From assembly GCA_019745975.1 (NCBI GenBank), contig JAIESQ010000006.1, positions 1-48,432 on the forward strand: DNA of 48,432 nt, read 5' to 3'. The notes beneath the pieces were generated by a model. The model was given only the letters and a program-made list of their open reading frames with translations. It ran no database searches and was not told the DNA's origin. Positions 34,790 through 43,684 of the stretch are shown piece after piece. The stretch comes from Pirellulales bacterium (GTDB lineage: Bacteria > Planctomycetota > Planctomycetia > Pirellulales > JAEUIK01). A program made the position numbers and the translations under genes. Position 1 is the first letter of the stretch. Each line of letters begins with the position of its first letter.

Positions 34790-36293
34790 CCTCGCCTCCG
34801 GTTTCCAGCGAGTCCCTGACGACTGTCTCAACGCGCTGGAGTGCAGTGAGGAGACGCTCAAGGTTGGTCTTCTTGATCGTGCCGTCAGAGAACGCTCCGA
34901 CAGGGACGTCCATGAGCCACTTGACGAAGGCCTCGATACGGGTGTTGGCACCGATCTTGCGCTCCTCTGCCCGACGCGCCTTAGCGATCCGGATGCTCTG
35001 TTCGAGGTACTCCTCTGCCTTGTCGGCGTCGGGCTCGTTCCGCGCTTTGAAGAGCAGCTCGCGTGCGTCTTCGTCAGACGCCACGTGCTTAAGGTCGCGT
35101 ATCTGCCGCCAGTTGACGAACCGACCGTCGAACAACAGGTCGAACACTGCGTGCCGTAGGGCATCGTCCTGGCCGAGCGCGAACGCGACGCCCCCCTCGG
35201 ACTGGCCCTTGGAGAGTTCGTCGAAGTACTGGAACGCCTCGCTGGAGCGGTGTTGTACCTCAAACGTGTCACGGTGCTTCTCTTCGACCTGGTAGGCCTC
35301 GAACTGGTCGGCCCAGTCCATCATCTTGAGGTAGCGGTTCACGACGTTCGTCGTCGGCCCGAGCGCGAACCGCATCGACAGCTCTTTCTTCAGCTGCGCC
35401 TGACGGCGGTTGTTCGGCGCCGACCCCTCGAGCGCCAGCACCGACTCCCACTCTTGATAGACCTTACGGGCCTTGATGTAGTCGGGCCACTCCTCCTTGT
35501 AGTCGGGTTCGAAGTTCAGTGAGACGACCACACGGTCACGGTCATCGTCGGTAGCATGCTCTGTGAGCTGCCAGACGTACAGCCACTCGGCGCGCCGTTT
35601 CTGCTCTGCCGTGAACTCATCGTTGTTGAGGATGAAGTTGCAGGCGGTGACCCGCCGGTTGCCATCGAGCAAGGTCCCGTCAAGGTCAATGATCGGTGGC
35701 TTGCGTACACCGTTCGTGGCGATCGAGCGGGCGAGCGAGAGGATCTCGAACTGGTCGGCGTTCGTGATCCCAGGCAGAGACGCCTTGCTCATCATGAGGT
35801 CGAGCAGCTCTTGCGGGTTCGGCTGTCGTCCGTATCGCTGGGCGAACTGCGCGACGTGGATCTCAAGGCGTTCGTTGTTCTCCCAGAGCTCGATGTCGGT
35901 GATCCGGACCCACCCGCCGTTCATCGGCACCTCCTTGCCATGGAACATTGGGAGCGGGAACACGGGCGAGGGGCCGATGCCGTCGCGCGCCTGGAGTGTC
36001 ACGCGCGCGGCGCCTCTCGTGTCGCGCGCTGACCTACCACTGGCTTCGAGGATCTGTTCGACGACCCTGTCGAGGTCGTCGTCTAGGCAGATCGGGATCC
36101 CCCTGGACAACGCCCGCTCACGGAGGAGAGTGACGGCCCGTTGTAGGAGGGAGCGGAGTTCGGCGTCGGAGAGAGGCTGTGCTCGGCCTTGGGCGAGGAC
36201 CGCCTCGAGCTCGGCCCCCACGTCCTCTGACAGCCTATAGGCTGCCTCGATCACTGCGCCTACTTCGCCGTTGAGTTCTTTGCCGACGGTCAT
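34776..36293 (-). CDS. ParB/sulfiredoxin-domain protein
   Basis: A 505-residue protein. In its middle lies a ParB-like nucleotide-binding motif: FEILSLARSIATNGVRKPP, then DLDGTLLDGNRRVTACNFIL. Later helical parts (LKKELSMRFALGPTTNVVNRYLKMM) resemble a ParB helix-turn-helix region, and the C-terminus is charged. In defence operons such domains act as CTP/ATP-dependent DNA clamps or nucleases. I start at ATG 36293 (AGGG upstream); ATG 36344, overlapping the sigma-like gene, is equally possible. It overlaps the helicase start by 14 bases. Confidence 0.8.
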   Translation of the reverse strand: MTVGKELNGEVGAVIEAAYRLSEDVGAELEAVLAQGRAQPLSDAELRSLLQRAVTLLRERALSRGIPICLDDDLDRVVEQILEASGRSARDTRGAARVTLQARDGIGPSPVFPLPMFHGKEVPMNGGWVRITDIELWENNERLEIHVAQFAQRYGRQPNPQELLDLMMSKASLPGITNADQFEILSLARSIATNGVRKPPIIDLDGTLLDGNRRVTACNFILNNDEFTAEQKRRAEWLYVWQLTEHATDDDRDRVVVSLNFEPDYKEEWPDYIKARKVYQEWESVLALEGSAPNNRRQAQLKKELSMRFALGPTTNVVNRYLKMMDWADQFEAYQVEEKHRDTFEVQHRSSEAFQYFDELSKGQSEGGVAFALGQDDALRHAVFDLLFDGRFVNWRQIRDLKHVASDEDARELLFKARNEPDADKAEEYLEQSIRIAKARRAEERKIGANTRIEAFVKWLMDVPVGAFSDGTIKKTNLERLLTALQRVETVVRDSLETGGEDGDT

Positions 36294-36336
36294 TGGTACT
36301 ACCCTGGGCTGTTGGTGAAGACGGGGTTCGGAGCGC

Positions 36337-37086
36337 TCAGTCATCGCCGTCGGCCTCGTCCTGGTAGCCGACGCTCTCAAGGATCTGGATCCCCAGTCCT
36401 TCATCGTTCGCAATCCGCTGCAGGCGCTGGAAGCCGCGCTGGCGGGCCTTCTTGGCGGCGTCACGGGTGATCCCAAGGGTCTCAGCGACGACCGCGTCAG
36501 GGAGGTCGGCAAGGTTCCGCTGAGCTGCGTCAAGGATCAAGGCCATCACTTGCTGCACCCTCACTTGCCCCAACCGAGGCAGCAGGTCGCGTACCAGCTG
36601 GAAAGCGCGCATGCGCCGCCGGTCGTAGTCGATCTGGCGGTGTTCGCGGCCGACGAGCTCATCGAGCACGGAGCCGTGTCCGTCGACTATCTCGTCGACC
36701 TCAGCGGAACACCCCTCACGCTGTCGCACACGGAAAATGTCGGTGAGCTTATTGGTCGCCACCTTCATCAGGAAACTGGGTACATCACGTATCGCGACGC
36801 CACGGCTCGACTGATCGTAGAAGGCATCGATAGCCTCCGAGACAGCTTGGTCAACATCCAGGTCGACGCCGGCGCCGCGCGCGGTGCCTGACGAGCGGCC
36901 GCCGTCACGGTCAGCCTTGACCTGGAGCCGGCGTTTCAAGCCATCCAGGAACCGGCTGGCCGCGAGGGCTTCCAGCATGCCGGTCGCATCGCCCGCGGCG
37001 GCTGCTAGCCGGGCCCTGTCGAGCAATTGGCGTTGCTCGATCGCGTCGGCCGCGGCCGTGGCTTCCTGCGAGGTGGGGTCTGGCAT
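36337..37086 (-). CDS. sigma-70-like (ECF) regulator
   Basis: A 249-residue protein with sigma-70 region 2 features (DQAVSEAIDAFYDQ...DVPSFLMKVATNKLTDIFRVRQRE) and a region 4 helix-turn-helix (DLPDAVVAETLGITRDAAKKARQRGFQRL). It is the first gene of the sigma/ParB/helicase/nuclease operon and could control it or recruit RNA polymerase to element promoters. The 245 bases upstream (37087-37330) contain no gene and probably the operon promoter, though I see no clear boxes. Confidence 0.78.
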   Translation of the reverse strand: MPDPTSQEATAAADAIEQRQLLDRARLAAAAGDATGMLEALAASRFLDGLKRRLQVKADRDGGRSSGTARGAGVDLDVDQAVSEAIDAFYDQSSRGVAIRDVPSFLMKVATNKLTDIFRVRQREGCSAEVDEIVDGHGSVLDELVGREHRQIDYDRRRMRAFQLVRDLLPRLGQVRVQQVMALILDAAQRNLADLPDAVVAETLGITRDAAKKARQRGFQRLQRIANDEGLGIQILESVGYQDEADGDD

Positions 37087-37330
37087 CGGAACGATCCCTC
37101 AAGCCCGACCGCACTACTCAGCGTCGCCTGGGACGGCGGTCTGTGATTAGTCGTTGGCGGGGACAGCCCGGACCGAAGTACCTCCCGGGGCCACGACCTC
37201 CCTCGTGCCAATGAGCGGCTAGATTCGGGGGATGAGATCGAACGCGATCCGCCGTGTCAAGGGGCTCGCCAGACGTCTTGGCCCGCGCGGAGCCATGCCT
37301 GCGGAGTGCCGGGTGAGTTCGGCGATGCTT

Positions 37331-38044
37331 TTAGAGCGACCGAGAAGGGCAGGCCCGTTTGAGTGGGCACTGATGGCAGCGAGGGCTCGTGGCGACGCAG
37401 ACCGTGCGGCCGTGCACGATCGCGTTGACGTGCAGCGAGTACCGGATCGAAGGCGGGACGATCGCTTCGAGCGCGTCGTGGATGGAATAGGTGGTGGTGT
37501 CGCTCGCGAGGAGGCCCAGGCGAGACGTGAGACGGGCTACGTGGGTGTCAACCGGCAGGACGTCGCGCCCCAGCGAATACATGAGGACGCACTTGGCGGA
37601 CTTAGTGCCGACTCCCGGTAACGATATCAGGTACTCGTGCGCCGCCTGGTCGTCCATGCCCCGTAGTGCATCCAGGTTGACGACACCGAAGTCGGCGCGC
37701 AAACGCCTCATGATGGCCTTCAGCTTCGGCGCCTTCTGGTTACTTAGCCCGGCATCCTTAATGATCGATTTCAGCCGCCGCACGGGCATATCGACAAGCT
37801 GATCCCAGCTAGTCACAGCGCGTTTCAGGCGGTCGAACACTCGACCGAAGCTCTTACTGGTCGTCATCTGAGAGAGGACGATGAAGACGAGCTCGTCGAG
37901 CGGGTCCTCCTTGTTCCCTAAGTCCGGTGTGCCGTGGAGGTCCTCTAGGACGCGAGTAACACGCTCAGCCCTCCTGGTCTTTGAAGCACGAGTTCGACAG
38001 CCATCGACGCCGGCCGCAGCCGGTCGGTTAGCGGTGAGAACCAT
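37331..38044 (-). CDS. EndoIII/MutY-family DNA glycosylase
   Basis: A 237-residue HhH-GPD glycosylase. The helix-hairpin-helix is SLPGVGTKSAKCVLMYSLG with catalytic K148, and VLPVDTHVARL supplies the catalytic Asp (D166). The C-terminal CVATSPRCHQCPLKRAC holds an iron-sulfur cluster (C-x6-C-x2-C-x5-C). It overlaps the cytosine methyltransferase gene by 17 bases. A known precedent is the thymine-mismatch glycosylase linked to a cytosine methyltransferase on a methanogen plasmid, which repairs deaminated 5-methylcytosine; this pair may do the same. Alternatively it could cut modified DNA. Confidence 0.88.
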   Translation of the reverse strand: MVLTANRPAAAGVDGCRTRASKTRRAERVTRVLEDLHGTPDLGNKEDPLDELVFIVLSQMTTSKSFGRVFDRLKRAVTSWDQLVDMPVRRLKSIIKDAGLSNQKAPKLKAIMRRLRADFGVVNLDALRGMDDQAAHEYLISLPGVGTKSAKCVLMYSLGRDVLPVDTHVARLTSRLGLLASDTTTYSIHDALEAIVPPSIRYSLHVNAIVHGRTVCVATSPRCHQCPLKRACPSRSL

Positions 38045-39335
38045 TGCGCTGCGAGTCGGTGAACTCGTCCTTTTCGATCCTTCTCCGTGCGATCCCGTTC
38101 AGCCAGTTTAAGGCACTCCGAGCGGATTTGATACGACGCATGCGGACGGGGTTGAGGATCGTGCGTGGCCTGTCCGCAATACGTTTCAGTAGGTCGCTAT
38201 TCAGGCACACGACGCGGCCGCGCTTGCGGCCCTTGTTCCGGCGACGCATGATCTTCCGCAGAGTCCGTCCGATGGCTTCTCCGAGACCAACGGGCACAGC
38301 GTTGCCGATCTGTTTGTACTGTTGTGGCGGCCCGCCCGCGAACACCCAAGTGTCCGGGAACTGCTGGATGCGTGCGTACTCGCGCACGCTCAGCGGTCGA
38401 AGCTTTGTTGGGTGGCACAAGAGGGTCGCTTTACTCGACGGCCGCGTCGTCAACGATGGTGCCGGGCGATCCCAATCGAGTCGACGATAGAACCCGGAGC
38501 GACCTCCCCATGACTTATATGCTGCTCCCATGGCGAAACGTTGCGACCGTTTGGGGATGTCGCGCCAGTTCCCTCCGGCCGGCACCACCTTGAGATACTT
38601 GAGCCAGGCGGGCGGGATGTTGATGTAAACGGGCTTCTTTTCGTCCAGCCCCTCCAACGCGTTCGAGAGGCTGACCCATGCTGCTTCCTTGTCCGTCGCC
38701 TCTTTTGCGTGCGTCGCGGATGGCATCGTGACTTGTTCGCCATCTCGCGAGCCGATGAAAAGCAACCGTTCGCGCACCTGAGGCACACCGAAGTCCGCGG
38801 CGTTCACTCGGTCGAACACTGTGTAGTACTGGAGCCTTCGGAGCTGGTCGATAACGAACTTGAACCCAGAACCCAGTTCTTCCTCGGCTGTCAGGGGTGG
38901 GAAACCAGGTCCTCGTTTGTTGAGGGGCCGGTGTTTGATCGCCGCCGACAGCATCCCACTCACGTTCTCGATCACGAAGAACCGCGGTCGTGTATCGCGG
39001 ACGACGCGTAAGTACTCATGGATCAACATCCCTCGCGGGTCGGCTAAGGAGGCTCTCTGTCCAGCCGTACTGAAAGACTGGCAGCACAGGCCGCCGACGA
39101 CGACGACCGGCTCTCCTTTCTTGAGGCCGGCGGCGCTGAGGATCTCGCGGCTCGTGATGTCCTCTAACTTCCGTTCGATGAGCGGGAGTTTGGGGCGGTT
39201 GAGCCGGATGGTCGCGGCAGCGAACCGGTCGCACTCGACGGCGACGCGGATATCGAAGCCAGCACGTTCTAGTCCGAGATCGAGACCGAGTGAGCCTGAG
39301 AAGAGCGAGATGACAGGGAGCCCACGCCTAGCCAT
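38028..39335 (-). CDS. DNA (cytosine-5) methyltransferase
   Basis: A 435-residue C5 methyltransferase with all main motifs: I (LFSGSLGLDLGLERAGFD), IV (GGLCCQSFSTAGQR), VI (FVIENVSGML), VIII (ADFGVPQVRERLLFIG), IX (SLTTRPSSKATL) and X (KQIGNAVPVGLGEAIG). The usual Pro before the catalytic Cys is replaced by another Cys (C84-C85), which is rare. A basic C-terminal tail of about 65 residues follows the core. It overlaps the RHH gene upstream and the glycosylase downstream. No cognate restriction enzyme is adjacent, unless the nuclease at 32511-33020 serves. Confidence 0.92.
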   Translation of the reverse strand: MARRGLPVISLFSGSLGLDLGLERAGFDIRVAVECDRFAAATIRLNRPKLPLIERKLEDITSREILSAAGLKKGEPVVVVGGLCCQSFSTAGQRASLADPRGMLIHEYLRVVRDTRPRFFVIENVSGMLSAAIKHRPLNKRGPGFPPLTAEEELGSGFKFVIDQLRRLQYYTVFDRVNAADFGVPQVRERLLFIGSRDGEQVTMPSATHAKEATDKEAAWVSLSNALEGLDEKKPVYINIPPAWLKYLKVVPAGGNWRDIPKRSQRFAMGAAYKSWGGRSGFYRRLDWDRPAPSLTTRPSSKATLLCHPTKLRPLSVREYARIQQFPDTWVFAGGPPQQYKQIGNAVPVGLGEAIGRTLRKIMRRRNKGRKRGRVVCLNSDLLKRIADRPRTILNPVRMRRIKSARSALNWLNGIARRRIEKDEFTDSQRNGSHR

Positions 39336-39555
39336 CTTCGGTGTCCCGTTGGGTTTGCTCCTTGAACTCTAGGAGTCGCTGCGGATCGTCGAGGCGCTTG
39401 AGGAAGAGTTTGACCGCGTACTGAGCCACGTAGGTCAGCGAGAGGGGTGGGTCGTGTCCTTCAGCAACGGTCTTCAGTCGCTCGTACGCGGCCACATCGA
39501 GCGTCACGGTGAATCGTTTGGTCTCCGTAACGGATCGTCGCGCCCGTCTCACCAT
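39328..39555 (-). CDS. ribbon-helix-helix regulator
   Basis: A 75-residue protein with a CopG-like RHH core: KRFTVTLDVAAYERLKTVAEGHD, then TYVAQYAVKLFLKRL. The start is placed at ATG 39555; an upstream in-frame ATG at 39597 lies beyond the operator repeats. It overlaps the methyltransferase start by eight bases and probably represses the RHH/methyltransferase/glycosylase operon. Confidence 0.75.
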   Translation of the reverse strand: MVRRARRSVTETKRFTVTLDVAAYERLKTVAEGHDPPLSLTYVAQYAVKLFLKRLDDPQRLLEFKEQTQRDTEDG

Positions 39556-39560
39556 GATGC

Positions 39561-39583
39561 ACCAAATTGAACCAATTTGAACC
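39561..39583. promoter_or_regulatory. tandem ACCAAATTGA/ACCAATTTGA operator
   Basis: Two 10-bp direct repeats followed by ACC, immediately upstream of the RHH gene start. Short tandem repeats one helical turn apart are typical RHH binding sites, consistent with autoregulation. Confidence 0.55.
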
Positions 39584-39766
39584 GCCTTGTCAATCACAGC
39601 GGCCCTGGTGGGGCCAGCGGCTGTCCGTAAGTCTAGCTTTTTTAACGGGATGCGGCCGTTCGTCGCGGCTCGTGGTTAGAGGGCGGCATTGACCTATAGG
39701 GACCCGCGAGCCCGATGAAGTTGGGCTGTCCCCCATATCGTCTTCTCTTGTCTAGGCCAGGCCGGA

Positions 39767-39818
39767 CGTGTTACAAATTGTCGGTAGATGTCAATATTTA
39801 CCTACGTTTAGTAACACG
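39767..39818. promoter_or_regulatory. AbiE operator inverted repeat
   Basis: CGTGTTAC (39767-39774) and GTAACACG (39811-39818) are exact complements with a 36-base, A+T-rich centre that also contains GGTA/TACC. The right arm ends nine bases before the antitoxin ATG. AbiEi antitoxins are known to bind inverted repeats ahead of their own gene. Confidence 0.6.
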
Positions 39819-39826
39819 GTCCCGCC

Positions 39827-40435
39827 ATGACAGACGCTACATCCAAGAAAGAGCGCGTGCTGGCCCTCGTTAAGAAGGCTGGGGTCCTACGTCCCCGAGA
39901 CCTGGCGGCCCACTCGCTCCCGAGAGAATACCTGAGGCGACTCCATACGGAAGGAGTGCTCGAACGACCAGGGCGGGGACTCTACACCATTGCCAACACG
40001 AGGCCGACGCAGCACCACAGCCTAGCGGAAGTGGCCAAGAGAATACCTAAGGGGGTGATTTGCCTCCTATCCGCCCTCCAGTTCCATGACCTGACGACCC
40101 AGGCGCCGTTCGAGGTTTGGCTGGCGATCTCGGTCAAAGCACGCCTGCCTAAGCCCGACTACCCGCCGATCCGGGTCGTCCGCTCATCAGGGACTGCGCT
40201 GAACGAGAACATCCAGGAACATCGGATCGAAGGGGTACCTGTCAGGATATACGACCCTGCAAAGACGGTCGCCGACTGCTTCAAGTACCGTAACAAGATC
40301 GGCCTCGATGTGGCGCTCGAAGCGCTCCGCGATTGCCGCCGCCAACGGAAGGCCACAGTGGACCAACTCTGGAGAGCAGCTCGCATCTGTCGAGTCTCGA
40401 ATGTGATGCGGCCTTACCTGGAAGCGATCGAGTGA
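39827..40435 (+). CDS. abiEi: AbiEi-type antitoxin
   Basis: A 202-residue antitoxin of the type IV AbiE system. The N-terminal winged helix reads VLALVKKAGVLRPRDLAAHSLPREYLRRLHTEGVLERPGRGLYTI; the C-terminal domain contains RIYDPAKTVADCFKYRNKIGLDVALEALRD, a family signature. It represses its own operon and counteracts the toxin. Its stop overlaps the toxin start (GTGA). Confidence 0.92.
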   Translation: MTDATSKKERVLALVKKAGVLRPRDLAAHSLPREYLRRLHTEGVLERPGRGLYTIANTRPTQHHSLAEVAKRIPKGVICLLSALQFHDLTTQAPFEVWLAISVKARLPKPDYPPIRVVRSSGTALNENIQEHRIEGVPVRIYDPAKTVADCFKYRNKIGLDVALEALRDCRRQRKATVDQLWRAARICRVSNVMRPYLEAIE

Positions 40436-41349
40436 CGAAACACAGTCCAAGGAACGTCGCCGCCTCCGTCCGCCAGCGTCTGTTGAACCTCGCTCGCAGC
40501 CAGGGCGAAGACTTCCAGCTGGTGTTAACTCGCTACGGCGTCGAGCGGCTCCTCTATCGGTTGAGCCAGTCTCGATACCGCGGACAGTTCATCTTGAAGG
40601 GGGCAATGCTCTTCCAGTTATGGGGCGGGGGGATGCACCGGCCGACTCGCGACCTCGACCTCTTGGGCCAAGGACTCAACAGCCCGCCCACCTTGGCCGG
40701 CATCTTCACGGAACTCTGCACCCTAACAGTGACGGACGACGGCCTGCGGTTCCTCGCGGAAACAGTTACGGCCGAACAGATCAAGCCTGACGAAGAGTAC
40801 CAAGGGATCCGCGTACAGCTCGAGTGCCGATTGGAGAACGCCCGCATCCGTCTGCAGGTCGACATCGGCTACGGCGATGTGGTGACGCCGCAGGCCGGCG
40901 AGATAACTTTCCCTACCGCCCTTGACTTTCCGGCCCCGGTGCTCAGGGCATACCCAAGGGAGTCCGTCGTCGCGGAGAAACTACAGGCGATGGTCTCCCT
41001 TGGGATCGCCAACAGCCGTATGAAAGACTTCTACGACATCTGGTACCTGGCCGGTCACTTCATCTTCGAGGGCGCGCTTCTATCAGAGGCGATCGCGAAG
41101 ACATTCGAACGGCGCCAAACGCCCATCAGCGACGAGCTGCCACTCGCTCTCAGCAAGGAGTTCGCTGACGACCAGGCGAAGCAGACACAGTGGCTGGCAT
41201 TTATCCGAAAGGCGAAGCTTGCCCCCATTGATGTCGCACTGCACGAAGTCGTTGCCGAGATACGCGCCTTCCTGTTCCCCGTACTGCATGCACTCGCGAA
41301 GGCAGAGAAGTTCGGCCGATCATGGGATCCCAGCGGTCAGTGGACATAG
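40432..41349 (+). CDS. abiEii: AbiEii-type nucleotidyltransferase toxin
   Basis: A 305-residue toxin of the DNA polymerase beta-like nucleotidyltransferase fold. The motif FILKGAMLFQLWG is followed by the metal site HRPTRDLDLLGQG (D74, D76), and VVAEKLQAMVSLGIANSRMKDFYDIW is the conserved middle motif. Homologues stop growth during phage infection. The start is GTG 40432, overlapping the antitoxin stop; the open frame begins upstream only by chance. The system also stabilises mobile elements. Confidence 0.92.
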   Translation: MTKHSPRNVAASVRQRLLNLARSQGEDFQLVLTRYGVERLLYRLSQSRYRGQFILKGAMLFQLWGGGMHRPTRDLDLLGQGLNSPPTLAGIFTELCTLTVTDDGLRFLAETVTAEQIKPDEEYQGIRVQLECRLENARIRLQVDIGYGDVVTPQAGEITFPTALDFPAPVLRAYPRESVVAEKLQAMVSLGIANSRMKDFYDIWYLAGHFIFEGALLSEAIAKTFERRQTPISDELPLALSKEFADDQAKQTQWLAFIRKAKLAPIDVALHEVVAEIRAFLFPVLHALAKAEKFGRSWDPSGQWT

Positions 41350-41421
41350 TGATCCGAAAGAGATCGCCGGGTCTGGCGGGTTCCGGATGTGCCGAATCTA
41401 CGGGGATTTACGCAAGGTTGC

Positions 41422-41450
41422 TTGACCCTTTCGCCGATAACCGCCATGAT
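41422..41450 (+). promoter_or_regulatory. sigma70-like promoter of metal operon
   Basis: TTGACC (41422-41427) and CATGAT (41445-41450) are separated by 17 bases and lie about 20 bases before the ATG of the first metal-operon gene. The match to consensus is moderate. No metalloregulator gene is adjacent. Confidence 0.4.
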
Positions 41451-41471
41451 AGGCATAGGCAGGAGCACTGT

Positions 41472-41882
41472 ATGCGCGCGTTTTCCTCAATCCTCATGGC
41501 GGGTTTGCTGACCATCCAGGCGGTCTCTGGATGGTGCTGGCACTCCGCGCGCGACTGCGCTGGTCTCGAAACATCCGCGGCCCCCGCAGCGTGGATCGTC
41601 AAGTGTTGCGACGGCGATTGCGAGGGCGCTCACGACGGACAGCCTTCGCAGGATCCGTGCAAGTGTCGGCTGGAGTGCAGCGGCATTTGCACGTTCGTAC
41701 CTCCCGAGAAGACGCAAATCGATGCGCCGCAACTGGCGGTTTGCTTCGACTATCTAGCTGTGTTTCCCACACTGGCTGACAGCCAGGCTGTGTCCACCAA
41801 TTGGACCAAAGTCGCCTATGGCGCCTCCGAACTGGAGCCGCCGCTCCGACTTCACCTCTTGCATCAAACCCTCTTGATTTGA
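41472..41882 (+). CDS. exported Cys-rich protein of metal operon
   Basis: A 136-residue protein with a signal peptide (MRAFSSILMAGLLTIQAVSG) and a Cys-dense middle (VKCCDGDCEGAHDG...DPCKCRLECSGICTF). Such clusters suggest periplasmic metal binding or disulfide-rich folding. AGGAG lies seven bases before ATG 41472. It is the first gene of the efflux operon; similar small Cys-rich exported proteins often precede CzcCBA-type genes. The function is not established. Confidence 0.7.
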   Translation: MRAFSSILMAGLLTIQAVSGWCWHSARDCAGLETSAAPAAWIVKCCDGDCEGAHDGQPSQDPCKCRLECSGICTFVPPEKTQIDAPQLAVCFDYLAVFPTLADSQAVSTNWTKVAYGASELEPPLRLHLLHQTLLI

Positions 41883-42020
41883 TGCTCTCCGCCCACGACT
41901 GACCCTCTGCGGTTGGTGCTGCGCGCTCTTTGACGAGAGCTCGGCATTTCTTCGGGCCCAAAAACCAATTTGCTGCGTCTGATCCGTTCACGCTGGGATT
42001 GATTCCTCGGAGCATTAATT

Positions 42021-43667
42021 ATGTCTCAGTCTGCATCCACGCACCGCAGCCTCCTGATGCCGTCACCAGCAACCAAACCGTCAGCAAACCCAACAACTCC
42101 GCCTCGCCGACGGGCCGTCCTTTGGCCGTGGCTCATAAAGATGATTCCCACGACAGCCGTGGTCGGTGGATTGACGGCCCTCGCGGTTTGGGGTCATAGC
42201 ACCGACTGGAAGCTCCCGAAGTTTTCCGCACTCATCGGGAGTGCCGACTCGGTCCAACGGGACTGGTGCGAAGAGCATGCTGTCCCCGAGTCGCAGTGCG
42301 TGGAGTGCAACCCAGCCCTGCTGCCGAAGGGGCCAGACTACGGCTGGTGTACCGAGCACGGAGTCCATAACTGCCCGCTCCACCATCCGGACGTCGCCCA
42401 ATTGAAAGAGACGCCGACCATCACTCCTGCTGACATGGAGCGGGCAAAGCGCGCCTTGGAACTGGGAGACAGGCCGCAAAACAACACTGCCTGCAAAGTG
42501 TACCAGCGGCGGGTTCAGTTCGCATCGGTCGAGGCCGTGCAGCAGGCCGGCCTGGACGTTGAACTAGTCGAACGCCGAGCGGTCAGTGAATGGATCGCCG
42601 GGAACGGCGAGGTTACGTATGACCAAACGCGATTCGCCAACCTTTCACCACGTGCAGCGGGGACGATTTGGCGCGTCGAGAAGAAGGTTGGCGACCGCGT
42701 ACGCGCGGGCGAGGTAATGGCAATCCTCGACTCGTTGGTGATCGGACAGGCGAAGAGCGAGCTGGTCGACGCGCTCGTTCAGGAAGAACTTCAACGGAAG
42801 ACGCTGCAACGGTTGCAGGCTCTTCCCGAGGGCGCGGTCGCCGGCCGGCAAGTACGGGAAGCTGAAGCGGCATTCGAGAAAGCGCGCGTTGCCGTGCTCA
42901 AGACGCAGCAAACGTTTGCCAACCTGGGGATCCCTGTCGACCTAGAAATGCTCAAAGGTCTCTCGAACGAAGAACAGATGGCTCGTCTGCGGCACCTTGG
43001 TTTGGAAGATGCCGTTTCACCCGGACAGCTTGCGACCGTCGCGACAGCCAACCTCTTGCCGATCCGCTCGCCGATGGACGGACTGATTGTGGAGCGGCGC
43101 GTCGTTGCGGGCGAAGTCGTCGATTCAGCGGCGATCCTGTTTCAGATCGCAGACACAAGTCGGATGTGGCTGGACTTAAGCATCCCACTCGAAGAGGCCC
43201 GGAAATTATCCGTCGGGCAGCCGGTCCGATTTCGGCCAGATGGAAGCCAGCAAGAGCTCACCGGTACGCTGAACTGGATCAGCACCACCGCGGACCAGAA
43301 GACGCGGATGATCAAAGTCCGAGCGGAATTGCCGAACGCCGACGGCCGGCTCCGCAACGAGACTTTCGGGGCCGGCAGAATCATCCTGCGTGAGGAACCG
43401 GAGGCGATTATGGTCCCCAATGAGTCCGTTCATTGGGAAGGCTGTTGTCATGTCGTGTTCGTGCGCGACAAGCATTACTTCGACAGTCCGGAAAGTTTCA
43501 AGGTCTTTCATGTCCGCTCGGTCCGGCTCGGGGCGAAGGAGGGCGGTTTCACTGAGATCATTGCAGGTGTGTTGCCAGGCGAAGTCGTCGCAACGAAGGG
43601 GAGCGGTGTGATTAGCGCCCAGCTCTTGAAGAACAACCTGGGTGAAGGTTGCACCTGCGTCGAGTAA
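42021..43667 (+). CDS. CzcB-like periplasmic adaptor
   Basis: A 548-residue HlyD/CusB-type membrane fusion protein. A single membrane anchor (about 41-58) is followed by an N-terminal Cys module: C83, C93, C96 (WCEEHAVPESQCVECNP) and a degenerate second copy with C110 and C118. The adaptor core comes next: a lipoyl half (SPRAAGTIWRVEKKVGDRVRAGEVMAILD), a coiled-coil hairpin (330-430 region less certain) and a beta-barrel (LPIRSPMDGLIVERRVVAGEVV). It links the RND pump to the outer membrane. The Cys module is a likely metal sensor or chaperone site. It precedes the pump gene by 17 bases. Confidence 0.9.
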   Translation: MSQSASTHRSLLMPSPATKPSANPTTPPRRRAVLWPWLIKMIPTTAVVGGLTALAVWGHSTDWKLPKFSALIGSADSVQRDWCEEHAVPESQCVECNPALLPKGPDYGWCTEHGVHNCPLHHPDVAQLKETPTITPADMERAKRALELGDRPQNNTACKVYQRRVQFASVEAVQQAGLDVELVERRAVSEWIAGNGEVTYDQTRFANLSPRAAGTIWRVEKKVGDRVRAGEVMAILDSLVIGQAKSELVDALVQEELQRKTLQRLQALPEGAVAGRQVREAEAAFEKARVAVLKTQQTFANLGIPVDLEMLKGLSNEEQMARLRHLGLEDAVSPGQLATVATANLLPIRSPMDGLIVERRVVAGEVVDSAAILFQIADTSRMWLDLSIPLEEARKLSVGQPVRFRPDGSQQELTGTLNWISTTADQKTRMIKVRAELPNADGRLRNETFGAGRIILREEPEAIMVPNESVHWEGCCHVVFVRDKHYFDSPESFKVFHVRSVRLGAKEGGFTEIIAGVLPGEVVATKGSGVISAQLLKNNLGEGCTCVE

Positions 43668-43684
43668 GGAGGCTCTGTCCGACC

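Noticed and set aside
34790-35272. Upstream extension of the SNF2 helicase frame
   Set aside because: Ser/Arg-rich antisense-like composition inside the ParB-like gene; a good ribosome site marks 34789.
32511-39335. A DISARM system
   Set aside because: A C5 methyltransferase and SNF2 helicase are present, but DUF1998 and phospholipase-D-type genes are missing and the genes form two separate operons.
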